Assembly: GCF_001614315.2 (NCBI RefSeq)
Contig: NZ_LVEG02000005.1
Span: forward strand, 248,001 to 312,000
Direction of reading: 5' to 3'
DNA: 64,000 nucleotides
Source of the DNA: Halofilum ochraceum
Lineage (GTDB): Bacteria > Pseudomonadota > Gammaproteobacteria > XJ16 > Halofilaceae
Positions 9,850 to 19,332 of this stretch are shown in pieces; position 1 is the first letter of the stretch, and the number at the start of each line of letters is the position of its first letter. The notes beneath the pieces are model-generated. The model was not told the DNA's origin. It worked only from the letters and a program-made list of their open reading frames with translations, and searched no databases. The translations under genes and the position numbers were made by a program.

Positions 9850-10845
9850 CTACCTCTCGGTTGCCGGCAGCGCGTCCAGGCGATCCACGATCGCGGCCGC
9901 CAGGCGGTTGCGGTCATCGACGCGCGCGGCCACGTACCGCAGACGCGTGTCGGAGAACAGGCGACACTTTACCGCATCTTTCTGGGTCATCAGTACCGGT
10001 CGCTCATCGCCGAAGTCGAAATCCTCCGGCCGGTACGCATGGTGATCCGCGAAGGCATGGCGCTCGATCAGGACGCCGGCCCGTTCGAGCTGGCTGAAGA
10101 AACGCTCGGGCACGCCGATACCCGCCACGGCATGGACATACGTATCGCGCCATGCCGCAAGCGGCTCCGGTTCCCCGCTGCCGTCCACCCGGTGAACGGT
10201 GTCCGCGTGGACGTCAATCGGCCACGCCCCCGCACGCTCACCGTCGCGGACCGCGACGAAGTCCACCGACTCGAGGCGAGCGGCCCGTTCGCGCAACGGT
10301 CCCGCGGGCAACGGCCAGCCGTTGCCCAGGCCTTCACGGCCATCGACGACGGCGACCTCGATATCGCGCCCCAGCGCGTAGTGCTGGAGGCCATCGTCGG
10401 CGACGATGACGTCACAGTCCGCCACCAGTTCGCGCGCGGCCCCCGGCCGGTCCGCACCCACAGCGACCGGACAGGCGCAGATCCAGTGGATCAGTACCGG
10501 TTCATCCCCCACGACCTCGGGCCCGGTTTCCGAATCGACGCGCCGGACATCGCCCCCCGCCCCGCCATACCCGCGACTCACGACCCCCGGTGACCAGCCG
10601 GCCGCCTGCAGCGCGGTCACGAGGTGGATCACGAGCGGCGTCTTGCCGCTGCCGCCGACCGTCAGATTACCGACCACGATGACGGGCACCGGCAGACGGT
10701 GGACGTGGAACCAGCCACGGCGGTATGCCTGTCGGCGCAATGCCGCAAGGACACTGAACAGTGCGGCCGGTGGCCACAGAAGCATTCTGCTGAGCAGCGT
10801 CGGCTCACGCCAGCGCCGTACCAGCCAGCGGTTGAATCCGTTCAC
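9850..10845 (-). CDS. lpxK: tetraacyldisaccharide 4'-kinase
   Basis: LpxK phosphorylates the lipid A precursor at the 4' position at the inner membrane. The P-loop lies in [12 protein letters not shown] (residues 59-70 from the chosen start), followed by SRGYGG and the catalytic [12 protein letters not shown] region, and a hydrophobic N-terminal helix (about 16-36). I choose GTG 10845, one base after the msbA stop (TGAGGTG), giving 331 residues as in the family. The ATG-started frame extends into msbA and has no similarity. Confidence 0.92.
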   Translation of the reverse strand: MNGFNRWLVRRWREPTLLSRMLLWPPAALFSVLAALRRQAYRRGWFHVHRLPVPVIVVGNLTVGGSGKTPLVIHLVTALQAAGWSPGVVSRGYGGAGGDVRRVDSETGPEVVGDEPVLIHWICACPVAVGADRPGAARELVADCDVIVADDGLQHYALGRDIEVAVVDGREGLGNGWPLPAGPLRERAARLESVDFVAVRDGERAGAWPIDVHADTVHRVDGSGEPEPLAAWRDTYVHAVAGIGVPERFFSQLERAGVLIERHAFADHHAYRPEDFDFGDERPVLMTQKDAVKCRLFSDTRLRYVAARVDDRNRLAAAIVDRLDALPATER

Positions 10846-10846
10846 C

Positions 10847-12616
10847 TCACTGGCCGTCCACCGCCGCGTTACCGAACTGCATGCGGTAGAGATTGGCGTA
10901 GGCCCCGTCGCGTTCCAGCAGCTCGGCATGCGAGCCCTGCTCACGGACTTGTCCACCGTCCATGACGACGATCCGGTCGGCGCCCTCGATGGTCGAGAGC
11001 CGATGCGCGATCACCAGCGTGGTGCGATTGTGAACCAGGCGTTCGAGACCCGCCTGGACCGCGCGCTCGGACTCGGTATCCAGCGCCGAGGTCGCCTCAT
11101 CGAGGATCAGGACCGGGGCATCCTTGAGCAGTGCCCGGGCGATCGCCAGGCGCTGGCGTTGCCCGCCCGAGAGCATGATCCCGTCTTCTCCGACCTGAGT
11201 GTCGTAGCCCTCCGGCAGCTTCTCGATGAAATCGGCCGCATGGGCATCGCGCGCCGCCTCCTCGATCTGTTCACGCGTCGCCCCGCCGAGGCGCCCATAG
11301 GCGATGTTGTTGGCGATCGTGTCGTTGAACAGCGTCACGGTCTGCCCGACATAGGCGATCTGCGCGCGCAGGCTGTCGAGGGTGAGATCCCGCGTATCGA
11401 TGCCGTCGAGCAGGATCCGGCCGCTGCCGACCTCGTACAGGCGCGGCAACAGGTTCGCCAGCGTGGTCTTGCCGCTGCCGGAACGCCCGACAAGGGCCAC
11501 CGTCTCACCGGCGCGTATATCGAGATTGACGTCGGCGAGCACCGAGCCTTTCTCGGGGTGGTACGCGAAATTGACGTCCTCGTAACGGACATCGCCGCGC
11601 GCCCGGACGATCGTCTGCGTGCCCGTGTCCCGCTCGCCGTCGCGGTCGAGCAGCTCGAACACGCTCTCGCCCGCCGCGATGCCCTTCTGGATCTGGGCAT
11701 TGACGTTGGTCAGTCGCTTCATCGGCGGGAACACCATCATCAGCGCGGTAAAGAACGACACGAACGAGCCGACGCTGTTGGCCTGCACGACCGAGGGCAT
11801 ACTCGCGGCATAGACCACGGCGGCCAGCACGAGCGCGAGCAGAAACTGGATCAACGGAACGCTCGCCGCCTTCGTATACGCCATCTTCATCTGGAAACGC
11901 CGCATGCGCTCGTTCATGCGGCTGAACTGGTCGACCTCGTACTCGCGCCCACCGAAGATCTTGATGACGCGGTTGGCCTCGACCGCCTCCTCGATCACGT
12001 GGGTGACGTCGCCCATCTGGTTCTGGATACGGCGACTCATCTTGCGGAAGCGCTGCGTGATGTACCGGAACACCAGCCCGAGGACCGGTGTGACCACCAG
12101 TGCGCCGACCGTCATCCAGAAATTCAGATATGCCATCCAGCCCAGAAGGAACAGCACCGTGAACGTGTCGCGCACCACGATCGTCACGGCGTTGGTGGCC
12201 GCCTGGGCCACCCGCTGCACGTTGAACGTCAGTTTGGAGATCAATTCCCCGGATGGCGTGGTGTCGAATACGCTCGTGGGCATCTCCAGGATCTTCGTGA
12301 ACATCTGCTGGCGCATCCGGGTGATGATCCGCCAACCGACCCATTCCATGAGGTAGTTGGACATGAACCCGCTCAATCCGCGCAGCGCGAAGACCCCGAT
12401 AACGCCGATCGCGACAAGCCGTATATTGTCCGCATTCTTGTCGACGAAACCGCTGTCGAGCATCGGTTTCATGAGGGCCGCGAATGCGGCATCGGTGCCG
12501 CCATATCCGATCAAACCCACCAGCGCGAGCGCGAACGGCGCCCAGTGCTCGCGCACGTAGACCAGCAGTCGACGATAGGTGTGCAATGCGGATGGGTATT
12601 CGGCCGTTCGGGCCAT
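10847..12616 (-). CDS. msbA: lipid A export ABC transporter MsbA
   Basis: MsbA flips lipid A core across the inner membrane. The 589-residue half-transporter has about six membrane helices in its first 310 residues. The nucleotide-binding domain follows, with Walker A GRSGSGKTT (about 373), signature LSGGQRQRLAIARALL (about 480) and Walker B LILDEATSALD. The ATG has a CAGGAG site. It lies between exbD and lpxK in the lipid A operon, which supports MsbA over other ABC exporters. Confidence 0.95.
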   Translation of the reverse strand: MARTAEYPSALHTYRRLLVYVREHWAPFALALVGLIGYGGTDAAFAALMKPMLDSGFVDKNADNIRLVAIGVIGVFALRGLSGFMSNYLMEWVGWRIITRMRQQMFTKILEMPTSVFDTTPSGELISKLTFNVQRVAQAATNAVTIVVRDTFTVLFLLGWMAYLNFWMTVGALVVTPVLGLVFRYITQRFRKMSRRIQNQMGDVTHVIEEAVEANRVIKIFGGREYEVDQFSRMNERMRRFQMKMAYTKAASVPLIQFLLALVLAAVVYAASMPSVVQANSVGSFVSFFTALMMVFPPMKRLTNVNAQIQKGIAAGESVFELLDRDGERDTGTQTIVRARGDVRYEDVNFAYHPEKGSVLADVNLDIRAGETVALVGRSGSGKTTLANLLPRLYEVGSGRILLDGIDTRDLTLDSLRAQIAYVGQTVTLFNDTIANNIAYGRLGGATREQIEEAARDAHAADFIEKLPEGYDTQVGEDGIMLSGGQRQRLAIARALLKDAPVLILDEATSALDTESERAVQAGLERLVHNRTTLVIAHRLSTIEGADRIVVMDGGQVREQGSHAELLERDGAYANLYRMQFGNAAVDGQ

Positions 12617-12634
12617 ATCCGACTCCTGGTGGCG

Positions 12635-13057
12635 TCAGTCCGCGCCGGTATCGCGCGCGGTGGCAATGGAGAGGCGATCGAGGCCGAGTTTCGATGCCGC
12701 GTCCATGGCTCGTACCACGGCCTGATGGGGCGTACGCGCGTCGGCCCGCACGATCAGCGGCCGGTCCCGATTATCCCCCGCTGCGCTGCCGAGCGCATCG
12801 ATCAGCGTCCCCAGGCTGTTGTCGGAGAGTTTGCGCCCGCCGATCGCATATTGCCCATCCGCGCTGATCACGATCTCGAGCGGATCCGGCGGTTCGCTGG
12901 TGGCCTCCTGCTGCGCTTTGGGCAACTGGATCTCGAGTTCCGACTGCTTCTGGAAGGTGGTCGAGACCATAAAGAAGATGAGCAGCAGGAAGACAATGTC
13001 GATCAGCGGCGTGATGTTGAGTTCCAGTTCTTCGCGCTGGCGGGTGCGGAAGTTCAC
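12635..13057 (-). CDS. exbD: ExbD/TolR family biopolymer transport protein
   Basis: This 140-residue protein has a short cytoplasmic N-terminus, one membrane helix (about 17-36) containing the proton-path aspartate D20 in the PLIDIVFLLL motif, and a periplasmic domain. Together with the neighbouring ExbB it forms an inner-membrane motor powered by the proton gradient. The GTG start overlaps the exbB stop as GTGA. Its place beside comEC, msbA and lpxK is conserved in gammaproteobacteria. The energised partner is not known from sequence. Confidence 0.93.
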   Translation of the reverse strand: MNFRTRQREELELNITPLIDIVFLLLIFFMVSTTFQKQSELEIQLPKAQQEATSEPPDPLEIVISADGQYAIGGRKLSDNSLGTLIDALGSAAGDNRDRPLIVRADARTPHQAVVRAMDAASKLGLDRLSIATARDTGAD

Positions 13058-13692
13058 GCCTGCTCGCTCCCCCGCGATTGGCTGAGGGTGCGGTCGCCAT
13101 GCAGGACTTCGACCAGTTTGATCGCTTCCTGCTCCATCTCCACGGTCAGCGCGTCCACCTTGCCGCGGAAATGCCGATAGAAAATCAGGCTGGGGATGGC
13201 GACTGACAGGCCCGCGGCGGTCGTGATCAATGCCTGCGAGATCCCGCCCGCGAGCTCGGCCGGATTGCCGACCCCGAGGTTCGTGATGGTAGTGAACACG
13301 CTGATCATGCCGATCACCGTGCCGAGCAGTCCGAGCAGGGGCGTGATCGCCGCGATCGTGCCCAGGGCGGTCAGGAACCGCTCAAGCTCGTGGGACACGG
13401 CGCGACCGACCTCCTCGATCGCCTCCTTCATGATCTGGCGGTCGCGATCCCGGTTGAGCAATCCGACGGCGAGAATCCTGCCCAACGGGGAGTGATCGCG
13501 CACGGTCCGGATCTGTTCCTCGGTGACGGGTCCTTTCGACGCCTGACGCCAGACGCGGGCCACCAGGCCCGCCGGCACCACTCGCCGCTGGCGCAGCGAC
13601 CAGGCGCGCTCGACGATGATCGCAAGCGCGACCACGGAACACAGAATGATCGGCGCCATGAGCCAGCCGCCCGCCTGTACGAGTTCGAACAC
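13054..13692 (-). CDS. exbB: MotA/TolQ/ExbB family proton channel
   Basis: This 212-residue ExbB-type protein has three membrane helices (about 12-32, 105-130 and 150-172) and the family's long cytoplasmic loop. The conserved LGLLGTVIGMI and GGISQALITTAAGLSVAIPS segments line the channel. It starts 3 bases after comEC and overlaps exbD by 4 bases, so the comEC-exbB-exbD-msbA-lpxK-ycaR-kdsB-nudF run is probably one transcript. Confidence 0.93.
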   Translation of the reverse strand: MFELVQAGGWLMAPIILCSVVALAIIVERAWSLRQRRVVPAGLVARVWRQASKGPVTEEQIRTVRDHSPLGRILAVGLLNRDRDRQIMKEAIEEVGRAVSHELERFLTALGTIAAITPLLGLLGTVIGMISVFTTITNLGVGNPAELAGGISQALITTAAGLSVAIPSLIFYRHFRGKVDALTVEMEQEAIKLVEVLHGDRTLSQSRGSEQA

Positions 13693-13695
13693 CGT

Positions 13696-16050
13696 CTACC
13701 CTCCTGATTGGGCCGTGGAACCCCCCGGCTCGACCGCGCGCATGGTACCGGATTTGCCGACACGGGCGCACCCGGAGCGCCAGAATCGCGGCCTCGCCTG
13801 ACGCCAGCCCCGCGGCTTACTCACGCCCGCCTCCGGCGTGATGGAGACATGGATCGCACCGGCGCAATCGGTACCGAGACCGGATGCCGGCGACCAGCGG
13901 TCCACCACCTCCGGCCGCGGGAAGTCCCAGCGATTCCGGTAACCGACCGCGTACAGCACGTGATCGGGGTCCACGGCGCGCACGAAGGCGGGCGTCGACG
14001 AGGTCAGACTGCCGTGGTGCGGGGCCACCACGACATCGGCGTCGAGTTCCGTCCCGCGCGCGAGCAGCCGCCACTCGGCGGTGCTCTCGATATCGCCCGG
14101 CAACAACAGCGAACCACCCGGGGCGTCGATCCGCAGCACACACGATGCGTCGTTGCCGGTCAGGGCGTCGTCGGGGTCCGGGTGCAGGAAACGGAAGGCA
14201 ACACCGTCCCAGGTCCAGTTCCAGCGCCGCGCGCACAGCCGTGATTGGGTCTCCAGCCGGTGAGGTGCGCTCGTCCAGACGGTCGCCGGCGCCATATCCC
14301 TGAGCACCGCGTCACGCCCACCCGCATGGTCATTGTCCAGATGGGACAGGACCAATGCGTCGATCCGGTGCACGCCCCGTGCACGCAGGAACGGTACGAC
14401 CACCGCCGAACCGGCGTCGAAGCGGTTCGAGAATCGGGCCCCGGTGTCGTAGACAAGCGTGTGGTCTCTGGTCCGGATCACCGCCGCCAGTCCCTGGCCG
14501 ACATCCAGCAGGTGCAGGCGCACACCGCCATATTCCGGCCGCGCCGGATGCCAGAGCAACAGCGGCAACAACGCCAACACGCCCGCGCCCCGCGCCGGCA
14601 CGCCCCGCGGGGCGATCACCAGTGTCACGCCCGCGAGCGCGAGCAGCAGAATCGGCGGTGTCGGACGCGCGCCGTGCCACTCCGCCAGCGGCCAATCCGC
14701 GCAAGCCTGCAGGAACCGCCACAAGGGCATCAGGGCCATGTCGGCCGCCGCGAACAGCAGTTGCCCGCAATCCGGCCAGATCGTTGCGAGTGCAGTCCCG
14801 GCCAGCGTGAGCGGCACGACGACCAGACTGATCCAGGGGATCGCGACCAGATTCGCGATCGGTGCCACCAGCGAGGCCTGGCCGAAAAACCCCAGCAGCA
14901 GCGGCGTCAACGCGACGGTGATCCCGAGCTGGAGAGCGATCCACCGTTGTGCCCTGCCGATGGGCGCCACGCGCCCCGCCGCCAGATACAGGATCGCCGC
15001 GACCGCCCCGAAAGAGAGCCAGAACGAGGCCCCGAGCGGGGCCAGCGGATCGAACAGGAGCACCGCCACGGCGGCGGTGGCGAGGCCCTCCAGCGGGCGC
15101 GCCCGCCGGCGCAGGACGATGGTCGCCAGCGCGACCGCCAGCATGAGCAGGGCGCGCACCGTTGGCAGGGCGAATCCGGCAAGTGCTGCATAGGCGGCGG
15201 CCGCCGCCAGGCCGATCCAGGCCTGGGCGATCGGGCGCGGTCCGAGTCGGCGCAAGGGACCAGCGAGTCTCCAGACCACGCGCCCGCACTGGAACCCGAT
15301 CAGTGCGACGATCCCGATATGCAGACCCGAGATCGCGACCAGATGGGTGGTGCCGGTTGCCCGCAGGATGTCCCAGTCGGCCGGCGCGATCCCGCTGCGA
15401 TGACCCAGCGCAAGCGCCATGAGGATACCGGCGCCCGTTCCGGTGGGCATCAGGGGCTGCAGGTGCTCGCGCAGCCGCTCGCGGCCGGCAGCGAGCGAAG
15501 GTCCCGCCGCGTCCGCGAGCCGGCGGGCGGTTTCCGGGTCGCGCACATAACCGGTCGCGCCGATCCCTTCGCGGAAGAGCCAGAGGGCGTAATCGAACGT
15601 CCCGGGGTTGGCGAAACCGCGCGCACGCTCCAGCCGGGCCCCGAGACGCCAGCGCATCCCGGGCTCGATCTGGGGACGCTCGGTCCCGTACCAGTTGAGC
15701 CGGACGACCGCCGGAACGATGACCGATTGGCCGTCGCGCTGGGCCGCGTCGACCGCCAGACGAAATCGGGTGCGGCGGCCCCCGTCTTCGGGGATACCCA
15801 CGACCGTACCGGTGAGCGTGATGTCCCGCCCCTCGAGCGCCGGGGCGAGCCCATGGGCCAATCGTGCCTGGGCCGCGCCCAGAGCCACAGCGAGACCGAG
15901 CAGTGCGCCGGCCACCGGCAGCCAGCGCCGCGCCGCGAGCAGAGCCGCACCGCCGACCCCGCACAACGGCGCCCACCACCACGACGGCAGCGTGGCCATC
16001 CACGCGATAGGCAGTACACCGAGCAGCATCCCGGCCGCGAACCGGACCAT
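13696..16050 (-). CDS. comEC: DNA internalization protein ComEC/Rec2
   Basis: ComEC forms the inner-membrane channel for single-stranded DNA uptake in natural transformation. The 784-residue protein has an N-terminal OB-like region, a polytopic competence domain with the HLVAISGLHIGIVALIG motif, and a C-terminal metallo-beta-lactamase-like domain. That domain carries LLDVGQGLAAVI and the metal motif SHLDNDHAGG. The start at 16050 (MVRFAAGML) begins the first membrane helix; an upstream in-frame ATG adds non-conserved sequence. No pilus genes are in the window, so competence itself is not shown. Confidence 0.93.
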   Translation of the reverse strand: MVRFAAGMLLGVLPIAWMATLPSWWWAPLCGVGGAALLAARRWLPVAGALLGLAVALGAAQARLAHGLAPALEGRDITLTGTVVGIPEDGGRRTRFRLAVDAAQRDGQSVIVPAVVRLNWYGTERPQIEPGMRWRLGARLERARGFANPGTFDYALWLFREGIGATGYVRDPETARRLADAAGPSLAAGRERLREHLQPLMPTGTGAGILMALALGHRSGIAPADWDILRATGTTHLVAISGLHIGIVALIGFQCGRVVWRLAGPLRRLGPRPIAQAWIGLAAAAAYAALAGFALPTVRALLMLAVALATIVLRRRARPLEGLATAAVAVLLFDPLAPLGASFWLSFGAVAAILYLAAGRVAPIGRAQRWIALQLGITVALTPLLLGFFGQASLVAPIANLVAIPWISLVVVPLTLAGTALATIWPDCGQLLFAAADMALMPLWRFLQACADWPLAEWHGARPTPPILLLALAGVTLVIAPRGVPARGAGVLALLPLLLWHPARPEYGGVRLHLLDVGQGLAAVIRTRDHTLVYDTGARFSNRFDAGSAVVVPFLRARGVHRIDALVLSHLDNDHAGGRDAVLRDMAPATVWTSAPHRLETQSRLCARRWNWTWDGVAFRFLHPDPDDALTGNDASCVLRIDAPGGSLLLPGDIESTAEWRLLARGTELDADVVVAPHHGSLTSSTPAFVRAVDPDHVLYAVGYRNRWDFPRPEVVDRWSPASGLGTDCAGAIHVSITPEAGVSKPRGWRQARPRFWRSGCARVGKSGTMRAVEPGGSTAQSGG

Positions 16051-16129
16051 GACATTTCCCGCATCCCTGCGATTCGTGGATAATGCGCCCGCAGACGCCG
16101 CCTGGTCCACCCACAAACCGGCAGTGACG

Positions 16130-16663
16130 ATGCCGAAGAAACTGATTCGCCGTTACCTGCCCACGCCCAGGGACCTGCGGGCCTACGCGTCCCTTCGTTA
16201 TGCCCTCGGCGGGCGCCTGCACGACCCCGATGTCTGGCACCTCAACCGCCGTTCCGCGTCCGGCGCGGTCGCGGTCGGGCTGCTGATCGCATGGGTTCCA
16301 CTGCCGGTACAGATGGTCGTCGCCGCGCTGCTGGCGCTGCTGCTTCGCGTAAACCTGCCGCTGTCGGTGATCGCTGTCTGGGTGAGCAATCCGCTGACGA
16401 TGGGGCCGATGTACTGGTTCGCCTGGCGTCTCGGGCGCTGGCTTCTTGATGAGCCGTACGTGCCCATCCAGTTCGAGCCGACATTCGCGTGGCTCACCGC
16501 CGAGATCGGGATGATCTGGCAACCACTGGGGCTGGGTTGCCTGCTGCTCGGGATCGCGAGCGCCGCATTCGGATACGTGGTGACCCGTCTTTTCTGGCGT
16601 TTCCACGTCATCCGGACGCTGCTGCTGCGCCGCCGCCACCGCGCGGCATCACGCAACGGCTGA
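16130..16663 (+). CDS. DUF2062 domain membrane protein
   Basis: This 177-residue protein has a basic N-terminus (MPKKLIRRYLP) and three to four hydrophobic segments, including VGLLIAWVPLPVQMVVAALLAL and a WVSNPLTMGPMYW motif characteristic of DUF2062. Such proteins commonly sit beside comEC in gammaproteobacteria, and this one is divergent from it with 79 bases between the starts. It ends in a basic tail. The function is not established. The ATG at 16130 is the only start that makes the N-terminus match the family. Confidence 0.88.
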   Translation: MPKKLIRRYLPTPRDLRAYASLRYALGGRLHDPDVWHLNRRSASGAVAVGLLIAWVPLPVQMVVAALLALLLRVNLPLSVIAVWVSNPLTMGPMYWFAWRLGRWLLDEPYVPIQFEPTFAWLTAEIGMIWQPLGLGCLLLGIASAAFGYVVTRLFWRFHVIRTLLLRRRHRAASRNG

Positions 16664-16673
16664 GAGGCCGCGC

Positions 16674-17381
16674 TCAGTCCGCCGGGTCGACACGGCCGTC
16701 GGTGAGGGTGAGCACACGATCCATGCGCGCCGCGAGGCCGTGATCGTGGGTCGCGACCAGGAAACTGGTGCCCGATTCCCGGTTGAGTTCGGCGATCAGA
16801 TCCCAGACGCGAGCCGCCGTGCGCTCATCCAGGTTGCCCGTCGGTTCATCCGCGAGCACGCAGGCCGGCCGTGTCACCAGCGCCCGTGCGACCGCCGCGC
16901 GCTGACGCTCGCCGCCCGACATCTCGCCGGGCTTGTGGCGCAGCCGGTGTTCCAGCCCTACCCGCTCCAGCAGCCGCTCCGCCTCTTTTGACGCGACGCG
17001 CGTGGCCTGCCCGCCGATCGTCAGTGGCAGGGCCACGTTCTCCAGGCAGGTCAGTTCCGGCAACAGGTGATGGAACTGGTATACGAAACCGAGCGCGTGA
17101 TTGCGCAGGCGGCCCCGTGCGGCCGGGCCCAGTTTCGACATATCCCGGCCGATAACCGAGACGCGCCCCGAGGTCGGCTCGTCGAGCCCGCCGAGGAGGT
17201 GCAGCAGTGTGCTCTTGCCGGAGCCCGAGACCCCGACAATGGCGACCTGCTCATGCGGCGCGATCGCCACATCGATACCCCTGAGCACGTCGACATCCAG
17301 ATCGCCCTGGCGGTAGCGCTTCGTCAGGGCTTCACAACGGATCGCCGGCGTTGCGGCAGGACTGGTCGCGGTATCACTCAT
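16674..17381 (-). CDS. lolD: lipoprotein-releasing system ATP-binding protein LolD
   Basis: LolD powers the LolCDE complex, which extracts outer-membrane lipoproteins from the inner membrane. The 235-residue ABC ATPase has Walker [19 protein letters not shown] (about 53-70), the Q-loop in [13 protein letters not shown] (the Lol/MacB subfamily mark), signature [15 protein letters not shown] and Walker [10 protein letters not shown]. Its start overlaps the end of lolC by 8 bases, so the two are translationally coupled. Confidence 0.95.
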   Translation of the reverse strand: MSDTATSPAATPAIRCEALTKRYRQGDLDVDVLRGIDVAIAPHEQVAIVGVSGSGKSTLLHLLGGLDEPTSGRVSVIGRDMSKLGPAARGRLRNHALGFVYQFHHLLPELTCLENVALPLTIGGQATRVASKEAERLLERVGLEHRLRHKPGEMSGGERQRAAVARALVTRPACVLADEPTGNLDERTAARVWDLIAELNRESGTSFLVATHDHGLAARMDRVLTLTDGRVDPAD

Positions 17382-18624
17382 AGCGCAAGGCCTCCGCCGG
17401 CTGCGTGCGTGAGGCCCGGAACGCGGGATACAGCGTCGCCAGGATACTCAGGCCGAACGACAGCAGCGTAATGCTGATCACGTCGTCCACCTGCATGTCC
17501 GATGGCAGATCGCTGATGTAGTACACGTCGGCGGGCAGCAGATCGACCCCGAACAGCCCCTCCAGCGCCGGCATCAGTTCGCCGATGTTGAGCGACAGGC
17601 TCACGCCGCCGGCGACACCGAGAACCGTGCCCACGATACCGATCACGCAGCCCTGCACGAGGAATATGCCCATCACGCCGGCCGGTGTAATCCCGAGGGT
17701 GCGCAGGATGGCGATATCGGCCTGCTTGTCCTGCACCGTCATGACCAGCGTGGAGACGATATTGAAGGCCGCGACCGCCACGATCAGCGTGAGGATCACG
17801 AACATGACCGTCTTTTCGGTCTGCACGGCCCGGAAGAAGTTCGAATGCCGCTGGGTCCAGTCACGGACCCAGAGATCACGGTCGAGACTGGCGGAGAGCG
17901 CCTCGTTCACCGACGGTGCCCGGAACATGTCCTCCAGCCGCAGGCGCACGCCGGTTACGCCCTCGCCCTCGATCCGCATCAGTTTGCGCGCGTCATCGAT
18001 ATGCACGAAAGCAGTCGAGCGATCGTAATCGTACATGCCGATCTCGAAGATACCGGTCACGGTGAATCGTTTGAGGCGCGGCAGCACGCCCGCCGGGGTC
18101 ACATTGGCCTCGGGGGTCACCAGCGTGACGCGATCGCCCCGGCGTGCGCCCAGATAACTGGCCAGCTTGCTGCCGAGGACGATCCCGTACTCGCCGGCCT
18201 GCAGATCGACCAGTTCACCACTGCGCATGTTGGCCGCGACGTCGGATACCTCGGGTTCGCGCTCGGGGAGGACGCCGCGGATCATCGAGCCGGTTACCTG
18301 CGAGCCGCGCACCAGCATGACCTGGCCTTCGATGTACGGCGCGGTACCGATCACTTCTTCGTGTCCGCTGACCTGATCGACGACCGACTGCCAGTCCGTC
18401 AACGGATCGTTGAACGCCGTGACCGTCGCGTGCGAGGCGACGCCGAGGATGCGTTCACGCAGTTCCTTCTCGAAACCGTTCATGACCGACAGCACGGTGA
18501 TCAGCGCGGTCACACCGATCAGGATCCCGATGATCGACGTCAAAGAGATGAACGAGATGAAATGATTACGGCGTTTTGCCGCCGTATAGCGCAGGCCGAG
18601 CCAGAGGGGGAGTGGGCGAAACAT
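17374..18624 (-). CDS. lolC: lipoprotein-releasing system permease LolC/LolE
   Basis: This is the membrane subunit of the lipoprotein-releasing complex. It has a first helix near residues 24-48 with the [21 protein letters not shown] segment, a large periplasmic MacB-like domain, and three C-terminal FtsX-type helices ending in [15 protein letters not shown]-like sequence. At 416 residues it has normal length. Only one permease gene is present, so the complex may use a LolF-like homodimer, or the second permease may lie elsewhere. Upstream is a 404-base gap carrying inverted-repeat element B. Confidence 0.92.
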   Translation of the reverse strand: MFRPLPLWLGLRYTAAKRRNHFISFISLTSIIGILIGVTALITVLSVMNGFEKELRERILGVASHATVTAFNDPLTDWQSVVDQVSGHEEVIGTAPYIEGQVMLVRGSQVTGSMIRGVLPEREPEVSDVAANMRSGELVDLQAGEYGIVLGSKLASYLGARRGDRVTLVTPEANVTPAGVLPRLKRFTVTGIFEIGMYDYDRSTAFVHIDDARKLMRIEGEGVTGVRLRLEDMFRAPSVNEALSASLDRDLWVRDWTQRHSNFFRAVQTEKTVMFVILTLIVAVAAFNIVSTLVMTVQDKQADIAILRTLGITPAGVMGIFLVQGCVIGIVGTVLGVAGGVSLSLNIGELMPALEGLFGVDLLPADVYYISDLPSDMQVDDVISITLLSFGLSILATLYPAFRASRTQPAEALRYE

Positions 18625-18734
18625 GGCGCGGGATTAAACCACAGGGGCAGCGGCCGTGTCTGCCTTCCTGGCCCGCTCGTTGGCGCGTGTGGTGCGAGTC
18701 ATCGCGTTTTCGGGGTTGGGCATGCCCTGCATTT

Positions 18735-18905
18735 GGGTTCTCGCAAAGGCGCAAAGGACGCAAAGATCCGCCAAGAGTTCGATTGGTTCGAACAGCACGT
18801 CGACACCATGCCAGGTGACTCGGTACGCGCGGCGAGGTTTTGAGAAGTCTGTCTACAAATCATTCTTGGCGGATCTTTGCGTCCTCTGCGCCTTTGCGAG
18901 AACCC
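18735..18905. repeat. inverted-repeat element B (41-bp arms, 1 mismatch)
   Basis: Arms at 18735-18775 and 18865-18905 are complementary at 40 of 41 positions, separated by 89 bases. Each arm begins GGGTTCTCGC and continues as CGCAAAGG units about every 8-9 bases. The core does not resemble the other elements' cores. The element lies in the 404-base gap (18625-19028) between the divergent lolC and the small secreted-protein gene; outside it I see no gene or RNA in that gap. Confidence 0.9.
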
Positions 18906-19028
18906 ATAACGGGCACATCCCCACCCGAAGCATTGGAATTCCGCACCCCCTCAACCTGCGGTCGCGGGACATGCGCGGTTCGCGGTGCTAGGATCGAACC
19001 ACGTTGACCTGATCGGGTTCGATTCATC

Positions 19029-19319
19029 ATGACTGGACGCTTGGCGATCTGCCTGTTGCTGCTGTTGCCGATGTACGTCTCCGCCCAATCGGCGGATGCG
19101 AAGCCCGGCGATATCGACCCGGCCGAGGTGGTCGTCCGGGTGCCCGGGATGCCCGATCGCGGAACCTCCATGAAGGGCGTCCGCGCGCGCCTTGGCGAGC
19201 CGGACCGCCGTATCGGCCCGGTCGGCGAACCCCCGATCACGCGCTGGGTTTATGACCGTTTCACGGTGTACTTCGAGCACAATCGCGTGCTCCACGCCGT
19301 CAAGAATCGCAGTCGCTGA
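19029..19319 (+). CDS. small secreted hypothetical protein
   Basis: This 96-residue protein has a clear Sec signal peptide (MTGRLAICLLLLLPMYVSA, likely cleaved before QS) and a mature domain of about 76 residues. The mature domain has a GMPDRGTSMKGVRARLGEPD turn-rich centre and a WVYDRFTVYFEHNRVLHAV strand-like end. That ending resembles the SmpA/BamE-type fold found in many small periplasmic proteins, but the similarity is only a pattern. It lies 13 bases before aguA and may share its transcript. I cannot assign a function. Confidence 0.75.
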   Translation: MTGRLAICLLLLLPMYVSAQSADAKPGDIDPAEVVVRVPGMPDRGTSMKGVRARLGEPDRRIGPVGEPPITRWVYDRFTVYFEHNRVLHAVKNRSR

Positions 19320-19332
19320 ATACCCGCCACGC

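Noticed and set aside
10406-13180. A very long plus-strand open frame opposite lpxK, msbA and exbD
   Set aside because: It is antisense to genes with intact family motifs; long antisense frames arise by codon bias in GC-rich genes, and its translation shows no domain.
14330-16639. A long second minus-strand frame overlapping comEC
   Set aside because: It is an out-of-frame shadow of comEC; comEC has the membrane helices and metal motifs.
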